Shown: positions 35,753 to 46,904, counted from the first letter of the stretch. The stretch: 64,000 nucleotides of DNA from Cupriavidus pinatubonensis (GCF_019602855.1 NZ_CP080767.1:186001-250000), one strand, 5' to 3'. The notes: a model not told the origin generated them from the letters alone. Numbers and translations: made by a program.

Positions 35753-37432
35753 ATGGAAACCACGTATGACTATGTCGTTGTCGGCGCGGGTTCGGCGGGG
35801 TGTGCGCTGGCCGGGCGCCTCGCTGACAGCGGCAGCGACAGTATCGCGCTGGTCGAGGCGGGCCATCACGACCACCATGTGCTGGTGCGCACACCCGCGG
35901 GCATCGGCGCCATGCTGCCGCGCGGCGGGGCCCGCAACTACGCCTATGAAACCGTGCCGCAGCCCGGACTGAACGGCAGGCGCGGCTTCCAGCCACGGGG
36001 CCGCGGGCTCGGTGGCTCCTCATCGATCAACGCCATGATCTACACGCGCGGCCGCCCCGCCGACTACGACGCGTGGGCCGCCGCAGGCTGCGACGGGTGG
36101 TCATGGGACGATGTGCTGCCGTACTTTCGCCGCGCCGAGTGCAATGCGCGCGTGGCCGGCAGCGACGAGGATCCACTGCATGGCGGCACGGGCCCGCTCC
36201 ACGTATCGGACCTGCGCACGCCCAATCCATTCGGCCAGCATTTCATCGACGCCGCCCAGCAGGCCGGCTTCACGCGCAACGACGATTTCAACGGCGAGGA
36301 GCAGGAAGGCGTCGGCTGGTACCAGGTTACGCAGCACGAAGGCGAGCGCTGGAACGCCGCGCGCGCTTACCTGCATGGCGGCAATGCACGCGACAAGGCC
36401 TGTAACGGCGGACGTGCCGGCCTGCACGTGCTGACCGGCATGCAGGTGCTGCGTATTGTCTTCGAGGGCAGGCATGCGGTAGGCGTGCTGGCTGTGCGCA
36501 ATGGCCGCCAGCACCTGCTTCGCGCTCGTCGGGACGTCATCGTGTCGGCTGGCACCTTCGGCTCGCCGCAGCTGCTGATGGCCTCCGGCATCGGCCCCGC
36601 GGCGCACCTGCGCGATCGCGGTATTGCTGTGGTGCACGACCTGCCCGGTGTCGGCGGCAACCTCCAGGACCATCTCGACGTCATCCTGCAGAAGCGCGTG
36701 CCCGCGCTGGAGCTGTTTGGCCTGTCGCTCAGCGGTGCCATGCACTTGCTGTCCGAGATGCTGCGCTACCGGCGCGAGCGCGCGGGCATGATGAGTTCCA
36801 ACTTTGCCGAGGCCGGCGGCTTCATCCGCAGCCATCCCGACCTGGCAGAACCGGACCTGCAACTGCATTTCGTGGTGGGCATGGCCGACGACCACATGCG
36901 CAAGATCCGCTTCGGCCACGGTTATTCATGCCATGTGTGCGTGCTGCGTCCGCGCAGCCGCGGTGAAGTCCGGCTCGATTCGCCCGATATGCGGCAGCCG
37001 CCGTGCATCGATCCCGGCTACTTGTCAGATCCGCGCGACCTGGACGATATGGTGGCCGGCGTGAAAATCGTGCGCCGGATCTTCAATCAGCCGCAGCTTC
37101 TGTGCTTCGGCGGGCGCGAGTTGTATTCCGCGCACCTGCGTGCCGACGACAGCGACGACGCGGCCGTGCGCGAGATGATCCGCGAACGCGCGGACACCAT
37201 CTACCATCCCGTGGGCACGTGCCGCATGGGCATGGACGCAATGGCGGTGGTCGATCCGCAATTGCGCGTGCGCGGTGTGGAAGGTCTGCGCGTGGTCGAT
37301 GCGTCGATCATGCCGACGCTGATCGGCGGCAATACCAATGCACCCGCCATCATGATCGGCGAGCGCGCGCATGACCTGATCCGCTATGCGCCGCGCGTAC
37401 TGCTCAGGATTCGCGAGCCGATGGAGGCCTGA
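35753..37432 (+). CDS. GMC-family FAD oxidoreductase (choline dehydrogenase-like)
   Basis: The 559-residue enzyme starts eight bases after GGGGAGA. The FAD loop is VVVGAGSAGCALAGRLA, followed by GRGLGGSSSINAMIYTRG (GMC signature 1) and SAGTFGSPQLLMASGIGP (signature 2). The C-terminal catalytic region has YHPVGTCRMG and ASIMPTLIGGNTNAPA. It oxidises an alcohol or polyol to the aldehyde; the substrate is unknown and no betaine genes are nearby. It is convergent with the acyl-CoA dehydrogenase gene. Confidence 0.92.
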   Translation: METTYDYVVVGAGSAGCALAGRLADSGSDSIALVEAGHHDHHVLVRTPAGIGAMLPRGGARNYAYETVPQPGLNGRRGFQPRGRGLGGSSSINAMIYTRGRPADYDAWAAAGCDGWSWDDVLPYFRRAECNARVAGSDEDPLHGGTGPLHVSDLRTPNPFGQHFIDAAQQAGFTRNDDFNGEEQEGVGWYQVTQHEGERWNAARAYLHGGNARDKACNGGRAGLHVLTGMQVLRIVFEGRHAVGVLAVRNGRQHLLRARRDVIVSAGTFGSPQLLMASGIGPAAHLRDRGIAVVHDLPGVGGNLQDHLDVILQKRVPALELFGLSLSGAMHLLSEMLRYRRERAGMMSSNFAEAGGFIRSHPDLAEPDLQLHFVVGMADDHMRKIRFGHGYSCHVCVLRPRSRGEVRLDSPDMRQPPCIDPGYLSDPRDLDDMVAGVKIVRRIFNQPQLLCFGGRELYSAHLRADDSDDAAVREMIRERADTIYHPVGTCRMGMDAMAVVDPQLRVRGVEGLRVVDASIMPTLIGGNTNAPAIMIGERAHDLIRYAPRVLLRIREPMEA

Positions 37433-37447
37433 GTCGCTTCGCGGGTT

Positions 37448-39109
37448 TCACGCGGTCCAGCCGCGTTCGAATACGCGTTTCAGCACTTCGGGCTCCATGT
37501 CGAGCGTGCCGAACACGCGCCCGTGCTGCCGGCCGAGCCGGCTTGCGACGAACGCTTCGGCATTCTCGGCGTCTGCATGTGCGAGCATCAGGGCGGACTG
37601 CGCGGTCAGTACAAGTCCCTGCGCAAAGCGCCGCGCATGGGCCTCAAGCTGTTCCGCGGGCTCGCGGAGCATGGCCTGCAGCGACGCCAGTTCGGCGCGA
37701 ACCGCAGGATGCGCCGCGGCGCGCCGGGACAGGTCATGCAGCAGGCGCGCTGCGTCGTCGGGCGTGCGCTGGATCGCGCGCAGTACGTCCAGGCACATGA
37801 TGTTGCCCGATCCTTCCCAGATCGAATTGACCGGCGCTTCGCGATAGAGGCGTGCCATGGGGCCGTCTTCGACATAGCCGTTGCCGCCCCAGACTTCCAT
37901 CGCCTCGCCGGTGGCCTCGATCGTTCGCTTGCAGATCCAGAACTTGGCAGCAGGCGTCACCACGCGCTTCCACGCGGCGGCAAGCGGATCGGTCTCGGCG
38001 TGCTCGAACGCATGGGCCAGTTCCATCATCAGCAGCGTGGCGGCCTCGCTTTCGAGCGCGAGGTCGGCCAGCACGTTGCGCATCAGCGGCTGGTCCGCGA
38101 GCAGGCTGCCGAAGGCGGCGCGGTGGCGCGTGTGGTGCAGCGCCTGCACGTACGCTGCGCGCAGGATCGCCGCGCTGCCGATCACGCAATCGAGCCGTGT
38201 GCTCGTGGCCATTTCGATGATGGTCGGGATGCCGCGGCCCTCCTCGCCGATCAGGATGCCGCTGGCCTCGCGGAACTCCACTTCGCTGCTGCTGTTGGAG
38301 CGGTTGCCGAGCTTGTCCTTCAGGCGCTGGATCTGGATCGGGTTCTTGCTGCCGTCGTCGCGAAAGCGCGGCACGAAGAAGCAGGACAGCGGGCCGTCTT
38401 CGGCGCCCATGCGCGCGACCACCAGATGCGCGTCGCACATCGGCGCGGAGAAGAACCACTTGTGCCCGGTCAGCAGGTATTCGGCGCCGCGGCCCTCGCC
38501 GCGCACGGGATGGGCTACCGTCGTGTTGGCGCGCACATCTGAGCCGCCTTGCTTCTCGGTCATGCCCATGCCGATCATGATCGCGGTCTTGTCGCGCCAC
38601 GGCAGATCGCGCGCATCATGGTTCTTCGCGTACAGGCGCGGCTCCAGGTCGGCGAACAGCGCGGTTTCCTTGCGTAGCACGGGAATACTGGCGAAGGTCA
38701 TGGTGATCGGGCACAGTGATCCCGACTCGACTTGCGCCTGCAGGAAATAGCCGGCCGTGCGCGCAATCCAGGCACCGGCGCGCGGTTCTGCGAACGGCAT
38801 TGCCTGCAACTGCTGGCTGCGCAGCAGGGACAGCAGCGCATGCCAGCTCGGGTGGAACGTGACCTGGTCGACGCGCTCGCCGGTGCGGCTGTACGTATGC
38901 AGTTCGGGGGCGTACCGGTTGGCATCGGCACCCCACGCGAGCACTTCCGGTTCACCAAGCCGCGCGCCATAGGCCATCAGGTCCGCCGCGTGCCACCCGC
39001 CACCGAGGCGCTCCAGCGCGTCGCCGACGATGGGATCGCAGCCAAACAGGTTGTAGTGCGCGAGATCGGGCACCTGGTTGAAGACGCGATGCGTGGCGGC
39101 GTCGGTCAT
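37448..39109 (-). CDS. Acyl-CoA dehydrogenase, AidB-like
   Basis: The 553-residue flavoprotein starts at 39109 behind AGGAG. It is longer than ordinary acyl-CoA dehydrogenases (about 380) and fits the AidB branch: TEKQGGSDVRANTT in the middle domain, the FAD/dimer segment EVWGGNGYVEDGPMARLYREAPVNSIWEGSGNI, and a C-terminal helical extension of about 110 residues. AidB is linked to the alkylation response in E. coli; many relatives have unknown acyl substrates. It is divergent from the thiamine leader. Confidence 0.9.
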   Translation of the reverse strand: MTDAATHRVFNQVPDLAHYNLFGCDPIVGDALERLGGGWHAADLMAYGARLGEPEVLAWGADANRYAPELHTYSRTGERVDQVTFHPSWHALLSLLRSQQLQAMPFAEPRAGAWIARTAGYFLQAQVESGSLCPITMTFASIPVLRKETALFADLEPRLYAKNHDARDLPWRDKTAIMIGMGMTEKQGGSDVRANTTVAHPVRGEGRGAEYLLTGHKWFFSAPMCDAHLVVARMGAEDGPLSCFFVPRFRDDGSKNPIQIQRLKDKLGNRSNSSSEVEFREASGILIGEEGRGIPTIIEMATSTRLDCVIGSAAILRAAYVQALHHTRHRAAFGSLLADQPLMRNVLADLALESEAATLLMMELAHAFEHAETDPLAAAWKRVVTPAAKFWICKRTIEATGEAMEVWGGNGYVEDGPMARLYREAPVNSIWEGSGNIMCLDVLRAIQRTPDDAARLLHDLSRRAAAHPAVRAELASLQAMLREPAEQLEAHARRFAQGLVLTAQSALMLAHADAENAEAFVASRLGRQHGRVFGTLDMEPEVLKRVFERGWTA

Positions 39110-39256
39110 GATGTCTCCTGGATTGTGCTGGCCTTTGATTGCATGGTAGAGCACGTAGAACGGCGCGCGAGTGCCTCGTGGTGCCCTTATGGCACGTACT
39201 GCGCCGCAACATCCGTGATTCGATACCGCAGCGCAAAGCTGTGGCACCACAAATGA

Positions 39257-41392
<2,136 letters not shown>

Positions 41393-41399
41393 GGCAGTA

Positions 41400-41432
41400 C
41401 GGGCATGGTTCGCAGCCATGCCCGCGTTTTTT
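41400..41432 (+). terminator. Rho-independent terminator between thiC and thiO
   Basis: CGGGCATGG (41400-41408) pairs with CCATGCCCG (41416-41424), followed by CG and six T. It should make thiC largely monocistronic, leaving thiOSGE to read-through or a separate promoter. Confidence 0.9.
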
Positions 41433-41472
41433 CGCCCGCCGCGCAGCGCCCCGCGCGACGGGCTATCCGGAT

Positions 41473-41508
41473 AAGGAGGCCGGCGGCGGCGCGCATTGCG
41501 CCGCCGGC
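41473..41508 (+). promoter_or_regulatory. Remote Shine-Dalgarno plus hairpin before thiO
   Basis: AAGGAGG (41473-41479) is a near-perfect Shine-Dalgarno, but it is 41 bases from the thiO ATG. GCCGGCGGCG (41479-41488) pairs perfectly with CGCCGCCGGC (41499-41508), and folding this stem leaves 12 bases between its base and the ATG. No in-frame start codon lies closer to the AAGGAGG. The layout resembles phage T4 gene 38, where a hairpin brings the site near the start. Confidence 0.5.
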
Positions 41509-41520
41509 GGCACAAACCTC

Positions 41521-42729
41521 ATGACAGCAGTGCAGTCCTTTGATGTCGCTATCCTCGGTGCCGGCCTTGCCGGCCGCCTGGCCGCCTGGCTGCTCGTGCG
41601 CCAGGGCGCGCGCGTGGCGCTGGTCGAGCGCGGCGGCCCGGACGGTTCGGGCTCCGCCGCGTACGTTGCGGCCGCCATGCTCGCGCCGCTTGCGGAGTCG
41701 GCGATCGCGGAGCGCCGAATTGTCGATCTCGGCATTGCCAGCGTCGGCCTGTGGCGCGCGTGGCTCATGCAGTTGCGCGAACCCGTGTTTTTCCAGGAGG
41801 ACGGCACGCTCGTAGTCTGGCATGCGCGCGATCGCGGCGAGATGTCCCTGTTCACGAGCCGCGTGCGCGCGGTGTCCCCGCCGGAACTCGTGGCGCAGCG
41901 CATGCGCGCGCTCGACGGCAAGGGCGTGGGCGAGGTGGAACCCGCGCTGGCAGGACGGTTTCCGCAAGGCTTGCTGCTGTCTGGCGAAGGCCAGCTCGAC
42001 AATCGCGGTGCGCTGCGCGCGCTACTGTCGTGCGCCGTCGGCGACGGCGTGCATTGCGTGTGGGAAGCCGGAGATGTAGACGTTGCCACGCTGCCATCGC
42101 TCGGCATTCGTGCGCGCGTGGTGCTGGATTGCCGCGGTCTGGGCGCGCGCGCCGCATGGCCTGCGGAGCCCGGCAAGGACGGCCGCGGCGCGATGCCTGG
42201 CTTGCGCGGGCTGCGTGGCGAAGTCGTGCGGGTGCATGCGCCAGACGTGAAGCTGCACCGTCCTGTGCGCCTGCTGCATCCGCGTTATCCGATCTACATC
42301 GCACCGAAGCCCAACGACCTGTACGTGATCGGCGCCACCGAACTCGAGAGCGAGGACGATTCGCCGATGAGCGTGCGTTCCGCGCTGGAACTGCTGTCGG
42401 CCGCGCACTCCCTGCACCCGGCATTTGGGGAGGCGCGCGTGCTCGAACTCAACGTGCAGCGCCGTCCCACGCGTCCCGATCACCTGCCCGCGATCCGCGT
42501 AGACCAGCAGGCCCGCGTGGTACGCGTGAACGGGCTGTACCGGCACGGTTTCCTGATCGCGCCCGCGGTGACCGAGGCGGCGTGCGAGGTGGTGAATGCG
42601 CTGCTCAACGATGACCCGGCCGCCCATGCGGTGCCGTCCGCGCTGCGCTGGCCCGGCATGATCGACGCCGTGACGGAAACCCCCGCGCTTGCCGAAGCCC
42701 CTGTGGGCCCCACCGGCCTGCTGCACTGA
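41521..42729 (+). CDS. thiO: Glycine oxidase ThiO-like FAD-dependent oxidoreductase
   Basis: ThiO oxidises glycine to dehydroglycine for thiazole formation. The 402-residue DAO-family protein begins MTAVQSFDVAILGAGLAGRL, placing the FAD-binding GxGxxG right after the start and supporting ATG 41521. Later motifs are GLRGEVVRVHAPDV, PRYPIYIAPKPNDLYVIGATE and the C-terminal VNGLYRHGFLIAPA. It precedes thiS by ten bases. The unusual leader with a remote Shine-Dalgarno is described separately. Confidence 0.88.
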   Translation: MTAVQSFDVAILGAGLAGRLAAWLLVRQGARVALVERGGPDGSGSAAYVAAAMLAPLAESAIAERRIVDLGIASVGLWRAWLMQLREPVFFQEDGTLVVWHARDRGEMSLFTSRVRAVSPPELVAQRMRALDGKGVGEVEPALAGRFPQGLLLSGEGQLDNRGALRALLSCAVGDGVHCVWEAGDVDVATLPSLGIRARVVLDCRGLGARAAWPAEPGKDGRGAMPGLRGLRGEVVRVHAPDVKLHRPVRLLHPRYPIYIAPKPNDLYVIGATELESEDDSPMSVRSALELLSAAHSLHPAFGEARVLELNVQRRPTRPDHLPAIRVDQQARVVRVNGLYRHGFLIAPAVTEAACEVVNALLNDDPAAHAVPSALRWPGMIDAVTETPALAEAPVGPTGLLH

Positions 42730-42739
42730 TGCTGAACCC

Positions 42740-42937
42740 ATGGATATCCTGTTGAACGGCCGCCCCTTCGTTGTCGCCGACGCCGCCACGCTCGCGGACG
42801 CGGTGGTGGCCGCCAAGATTGCTCCGCCGTTCGCCGCGGCGGTCAACGGCCAGTTCGTGCCCCGCGCCGCGCACGCGGCCACGCCCCTCGCGGCCGGCGA
42901 CCGCATTGACCTCGTCCAACCCGTGACGGGAGGCTGA
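42740..42937 (+). CDS. thiS: Sulfur carrier protein ThiS
   Basis: The 65-residue beta-grasp protein starts at ATG 42740 (MDILLNGRPF) and ends in the Gly-Gly tail (VTGG) that is adenylated and thiocarboxylated to give sulfur to ThiG. LADAVVAAKI and FVPRAAHAATPLAAGDRIDLVQPV complete the fold. It is spaced ten bases from thiO and five from thiG. Confidence 0.94.
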   Translation: MDILLNGRPFVVADAATLADAVVAAKIAPPFAAAVNGQFVPRAAHAATPLAAGDRIDLVQPVTGG

Positions 42938-42942
42938 CCCCC

Positions 42943-43779
42943 ATGACATTCGAACCGACTGAAACCCTGCGCGACCCGTTCGTGCTCTATGGCGAGTCCT
43001 TCGACTCGCGCCTGCTGCTGGGCACGGCCCGCTATCCGTCGCCGGCCACGCTGCAGGCAGCCGTGGAAATTTCGCGCCCGGCCATGGTGACCGTGGCACT
43101 GCGCCGCCAGGGCGCGGTGGGCGAAGGCGAGGGTGGCCAGGCCTTCTGGCAGATGCTCAAGGCGCTCGGCGTGCCCGTGCTGCCGAACACCGCCGGCTGT
43201 TTCACGCCGCAGGAAGTGGTCAACACCGCCATGATGGCGCGCGAGGTGTTCGAGACCGACTGGATCAAGCTCGAGCTGATCGGCGACGACTACACGCTGC
43301 AGCCCGACACGCTGAACCTGCCCGACGTGGCCGAAACGCTGATCAAGGAAGGCTTCAAGGTGCTGCCGTACTGCACTGAGGACCTCGTCCTGTGCCGCCG
43401 TCTGCTCGACGTCGGCTGCCAGGCACTGATGCCGTGGGCCGCGCCCATCGGCACCGGCCGTGGCGCCATCAACCCGCACGCGATGCGCGTACTGCGCGAA
43501 CGCCTGCCGGACACCCCGCTGATCGTCGACGCAGGCCTGGGTCTGCCGTCGCATGCGGCGCAGGTGCTGGAGTGGGGCTATGACGGCGTGCTGCTGAACA
43601 CCGCTGTGGCGCAGGCCGCGTATCCGGTCAACATGGCACGCGCGTTCGCGCAGGCCGTCGAAGCCGGACGCACCGCCTATCTGGCCGGCCCGATGCCCGA
43701 GCGCGAAGTCGCGCAGGCCAGCACCCCGGTGGTCGGCATGCCGTTCTGGCACGCCGAAAACACGGAGCACCGCGCATGA
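42943..43779 (+). CDS. thiG: Thiazole synthase ThiG
   Basis: ThiG condenses DXP, dehydroglycine and ThiS thiocarboxylate to thiazole phosphate on a TIM barrel. The 278 residues include LLLGTARYPS, TVALRRQG, ELIGDDYTLQPDT, MPWAAPIGTGRGAINPHAM and VDAGLGLPSHAAQVLEWGYDGVLLNTAV. The stop overlaps the thiE start by four bases (ATGA). Confidence 0.96.
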   Translation: MTFEPTETLRDPFVLYGESFDSRLLLGTARYPSPATLQAAVEISRPAMVTVALRRQGAVGEGEGGQAFWQMLKALGVPVLPNTAGCFTPQEVVNTAMMAREVFETDWIKLELIGDDYTLQPDTLNLPDVAETLIKEGFKVLPYCTEDLVLCRRLLDVGCQALMPWAAPIGTGRGAINPHAMRVLRERLPDTPLIVDAGLGLPSHAAQVLEWGYDGVLLNTAVAQAAYPVNMARAFAQAVEAGRTAYLAGPMPEREVAQASTPVVGMPFWHAENTEHRA

Positions 43780-44912
43780 CCCGCCACGCGGTGCACGCCC
43801 CGAGCGACGGCCCGCTGCGCCAGGCCGTGCTTGAACACTACGGCGAGACCTTCGGCGTGTCGGATCATCCGTGGCAGGCCTGGCGGCTTGCCGATGCGCC
43901 CGCCAGCCCCGGCGTACACGACGTGCTGCTGTCGGATGGTGAGGCCGATGCCGACCTGATCGCACGTGTTGGGGCCGCCGGTGCCACGCTCATCGAGACA
44001 GATCGCGAAGGCGGTCAGTGGATCGACACCGTGCGTTCCCCGATGGGCACGTGGGTGCTTTCGTCGCACGCTGATGATGACCACGCGCATTCACCGGCGT
44101 TTGTCGCGGTGCTGCTGGCCTGTCTGTCGCTGCATTTCCCCTCGCATGACGCGTTGTGCCTTGCACGTGCGTGGCGGCCGGGGTCGGCGGAATGGCCGTC
44201 CGAGTTCGAGCGCTTCCCGCGCGTGCGCCATGCCGCGCTGGTGGCGCCGGAAGCCGCTACGCAAGCCTTCGCGCCGTGCCCGCCGGCACTGGGTCTCTAT
44301 GCCGTGGTGCCGAGCGCCGAATGGATCGAACGCCTGGTGCCGCTGGGCGTTCCGACGGTGCAGCTGCGCTTCAAGTCGGATGACCCGGCCGCCGTGCGCG
44401 CGGAAATCGCGCGTGCCGCGCAGGCTGCCAAGGGATCGCAGTCCCGGCTGTTCATCAACGACCACTGGCAGGTGGCTGTTGAATTGCACGCCGCCGCTGG
44501 CGGCGACAGCGGCATCTATGGCATCCACCTCGGTCAGGAAGACCTCGACAATGCGGATCTTGATGCGCTGCGCGCTTCGGGGCTCAGGCTCGGCGTGTCG
44601 ACGCATGGCTATGCGGAGATGCTGCGCGTGGCGGCGATTCGGCCTAGCTATCTGGCGTTGGGCGCGATCTTCCCGACGACTACCAAGGTGATGCCTACGG
44701 CGCCGCAGGGGATGGGGCGGTTCCGGGCGTATGCGAAGGTGATGCAGCCAGTGGTTCCGTCGTTGGTGGGTATTGGGGGGGTGAATGCTTCCAATATGGG
44801 GCAGGTGCTGGCGGTGGGCGTCGGCAGCGCTGCGGTGGTCCGTGCGATCACTGAAGCCGACGATGTCCCGGCGGCCGTCGCACACCTGATCAGCCTTTTC
44901 CCGGCAGCGTAA
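43776..44912 (+). CDS. thiE: Thiamine-phosphate synthase ThiE with a long N-terminal domain
   Basis: The C-terminal 208 residues (from about 170, ALGLYAVVPSAEW) are a normal ThiE: TVQLRFKS, RLFINDHWQVA, GIHLGQEDL, LGAIFPTTTKVMPT and GIGGVNASNM. The first 168 residues are an extra domain with no ThiE function. Its residues 85-132 loosely recall the C-terminal third of ThiD but lack the GTGC anion hole (HAHSP at that place). So it may be a decayed HMP-P kinase half of a ThiD-ThiE fusion; this is inference. Long ThiE forms occur in other Burkholderiales. It is the last gene of thiOSGE. Confidence 0.9.
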   Translation: MTRHAVHAPSDGPLRQAVLEHYGETFGVSDHPWQAWRLADAPASPGVHDVLLSDGEADADLIARVGAAGATLIETDREGGQWIDTVRSPMGTWVLSSHADDDHAHSPAFVAVLLACLSLHFPSHDALCLARAWRPGSAEWPSEFERFPRVRHAALVAPEAATQAFAPCPPALGLYAVVPSAEWIERLVPLGVPTVQLRFKSDDPAAVRAEIARAAQAAKGSQSRLFINDHWQVAVELHAAAGGDSGIYGIHLGQEDLDNADLDALRASGLRLGVSTHGYAEMLRVAAIRPSYLALGAIFPTTTKVMPTAPQGMGRFRAYAKVMQPVVPSLVGIGGVNASNMGQVLAVGVGSAAVVRAITEADDVPAAVAHLISLFPAA

Positions 44913-44921
44913 GCGCCGGCC

Positions 44922-44990
44922 CCCTTCGTCGTCCGCCAGGCCACGGCGGACGACGTGCCGCATGTTCTCGCCGCGATCTGGCTGCAACTG
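44922..44990 (+). pseudogene. Possible remnant of a GNAT acetyltransferase gene
   Basis: Read from 44922, the frame gives PFVVRQATADDVPHVLAAIW, which looks like the first strand and helix of a GNAT N-acetyltransferase (family pattern VRPATxxDxxxVLxLI). The likeness ends abruptly after about 20 residues in all forward frames. No start codon or complete domain remains. The stretch also forms a perfect 10-base hairpin (44928-44937 with 44945-44954), which may serve to end the thi transcript. Chance similarity is possible. Confidence 0.35.
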
Positions 44991-45174
44991 CGCTGTTCCC
45001 GGATATCGACCTGCTTGCGCTGTTCTCGCGTGGTCAGCATGCCCGAAGCTTCAGTGAACCTCGGATGCGCAATGCTCCAACATTTGTGCGACATTCGCCC
45101 AGGCGCCGGAACCAATCCCGACCCCGCCGCTATCATGTCGCACAGCATTCCCGGCCAATCACCTCGCGCCCATC

Positions 45175-45624
45175 ATGTCCACCCCCATCCCCGAAATCAT
45201 CCCCGCCGCGCCCGGCACGCTTGAAAAACCGTATTTCGGCATCGATGTCCCGCTGATGCGCTACTTCGGCCTGCAGCCGGAGCTGATCGAGGAGGGCTAT
45301 TGCCGCACGCGCCTGCCCGCGCATCCGCAGCTTGTGAACAGCCGCGGCGACGTGCACGGCGGCACGCTGATGGCGACGCTGGATTTCACGCTGAGCGGCG
45401 CGGCGCGTTCGCACGCGCCCACGGAAACGGGCGTGATCACGATCGATATGTCCACACATTTCCTGGCGGCGGCGCGCGGCGAGCTGACGCTCGAAGCCCG
45501 CTGCATGCGCCGGGGCGCACGCATCGCGTTTTGCGAGGGTGAGGTGAAGGACGCCTCGGGCACCGTGGTATGCGTGGCCCGCGCGGCCTTCAAGCTCGTG
45601 CCGCTGTCCAGCGGCGGCAACTGA
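45175..45624 (+). CDS. PaaI-family hotdog thioesterase
   Basis: The 149-residue protein carries the PaaI/4HBT signature LVNSRGDVHGGTLMATLDFTLSGAA, in which HGG and the following Asp line the active site, and THFLAAARGELTLEARCMRRG in the second half. It hydrolyses an acyl-CoA of unknown identity. It stands alone and abuts the convergent PGDYG gene, with stop codons next to each other. Confidence 0.88.
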   Translation: MSTPIPEIIPAAPGTLEKPYFGIDVPLMRYFGLQPELIEEGYCRTRLPAHPQLVNSRGDVHGGTLMATLDFTLSGAARSHAPTETGVITIDMSTHFLAAARGELTLEARCMRRGARIAFCEGEVKDASGTVVCVARAAFKLVPLSSGGN

Positions 45625-46056
45625 TCAGTCCGGCAGGCGCCGGTAGACCGCTGCGAATCGCTTCTGCTCGGTGATGCCGTAGTCGCCGGGCGCGTACTGC
45701 ATCAGCCAGTCGCCCGGCTTGCCGTGCAGCACATCGCCGCCGTCCGAGCGCGCGATGCTGAACGCCTCCTCCATGCGCCGGGCCAGCACGGGTACCGGCT
45801 TGTTGCGGTAGGGGCCATCCTGGCCGTGGGCAGACGGCTCCAATGCCACGTACTTCGGATCGAAGCGTTCACGCGAGACGACCCAGCGGTCGCCGGTCGC
45901 GCCGGTGACGATGGCATCGCCGACGCGGTAGCGGTTGGGGCCTTCGCGGCTCTCCAGTTCGCCGGCTTTGGCGGCAAACATCACCTGTACCTGCTCTTCC
46001 TTGACGTAGCGCGCGGCGGCAGGGTCTTCGCGCAGGTCGATGTCGGATAGCTGCAT
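45625..46056 (-). CDS. PGDYG-domain protein, function unknown
   Basis: The 143-residue protein has a C-terminal LMQYAPGDYGITEQKRFAAVYRRL, the motif that names the PGDYG family, plus VTGATGDRWVVSRERFDPKY, which suggests a small beta-rich fold. No signal peptide or cysteine is present. It is 11 bases downstream of thiD on the same strand and probably shares its transcript. Confidence 0.78.
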   Translation of the reverse strand: MQLSDIDLREDPAAARYVKEEQVQVMFAAKAGELESREGPNRYRVGDAIVTGATGDRWVVSRERFDPKYVALEPSAHGQDGPYRNKPVPVLARRMEEAFSIARSDGGDVLHGKPGDWLMQYAPGDYGITEQKRFAAVYRRLPD

Positions 46057-46067
46057 GTCGTCTCCGT

Positions 46068-46904
46068 TCAGCCCAGCACGCGCGGTGCGAAGGCGTGGTT
46101 GAGCGGGCCGTTGCCCGCACCGAGTTCGAGGCCGGCGCCTGCGGCGATCGCCTGCGCCACAAAGTCCAGTCCCTTGCTGACGGCCTCTTCCAGCGCGTCG
46201 CCGCGTGCCAGTTGTGCGGCGATGGCCGCAGCCAGCGTGCAGCCGGTACCGTGCAGGTTCTTCGTGTCGATGCGCGGGTGCGTAAAGACGCGCACGGTGC
46301 CGTCGGCCAGCATCAGCAGATCGTCCAGTCCGCTGGCAACGCTCGCGGGGCCATCGTCATCGAGGTGGCCGCCCTTTAGCAGCACTGCGGGGCAGCCCAG
46401 CGCGATCAGGTCGGCGGCGGCCTGTTCCATCTCGGCACGGCGCGTGATCGGCCGCCCCAGCAGGTAGGAGGCCTCGGGGAGGTTGGGCGTCACCAGCACG
46501 GCACGCGGGAACAGCAGGCGCACCATGGCCTGGCTGGTAGCGTTATCCGAGAGCGTCGCGCCCGAGGTGGAGATCATCACGGGGTCAACCACGAGCTTGC
46601 GGATGCCGTGGCGGTCCGCTGCCGCGGCCACGGCCTCGACAATGGCTGCGGTGCCGAGCATGCCTGTCTTGGCGGCATCGACGCCGATATCCGAGGCGAC
46701 CGCATCGATCTGCGCGGTGACCATATCGGCCGGAATCGCATGCACGCCCGTCACGCCCAGCGTGTTCTGGGCCGTGATCGCGGTGATGGCGCTCATGCCG
46801 AAGCAGCCGAGTGCCGAAAACGTCTTGAGGTCGGCCTGGATGCCGGCGCCGCCGCCCGAGTCGGAACCTGCGATGGTGAGGGTGCGGGGTGGTGTCGGGG
46901 TCAT
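46068..46904 (-). CDS. thiD: Hydroxymethylpyrimidine/phosphomethylpyrimidine kinase ThiD
   Basis: ThiD phosphorylates HMP and HMP-P in thiamine synthesis. The 278-residue ribokinase-fold protein has [55 protein letters not shown] and the anion-hole motif [13 protein letters not shown]. The start at 46904 ([13 protein letters not shown]) fits the family, though no ribosome-binding site is clear and an ATG at 46940 is also in frame. It is divergent from ahcY and lies 1.2 kb from thiE, outside the thi operon. Confidence 0.94.
   Translation of the reverse strand: MTPTPPRTLTIAGSDSGGGAGIQADLKTFSALGCFGMSAITAITAQNTLGVTGVHAIPADMVTAQIDAVASDIGVDAAKTGMLGTAAIVEAVAAAADRHGIRKLVVDPVMISTSGATLSDNATSQAMVRLLFPRAVLVTPNLPEASYLLGRPITRRAEMEQAAADLIALGCPAVLLKGGHLDDDGPASVASGLDDLLMLADGTVRVFTHPRIDTKNLHGTGCTLAAAIAAQLARGDALEEAVSKGLDFVAQAIAAGAGLELGAGNGPLNHAFAPRVLG

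Noticed and set aside
42022..43965. 647-codon minus-strand frame opposite thiO, thiS and thiG
   Set aside because: Spans three well-supported thi genes and has low-complexity Arg/His/Gly composition.
44928..44954. Hairpin GTCGTCCGCC/GGCGGACGAC as the thiE terminator
   Set aside because: The stem is perfect but there is no T tract, and the bases also read as GNAT-like codons, so I did not list it as a terminator.
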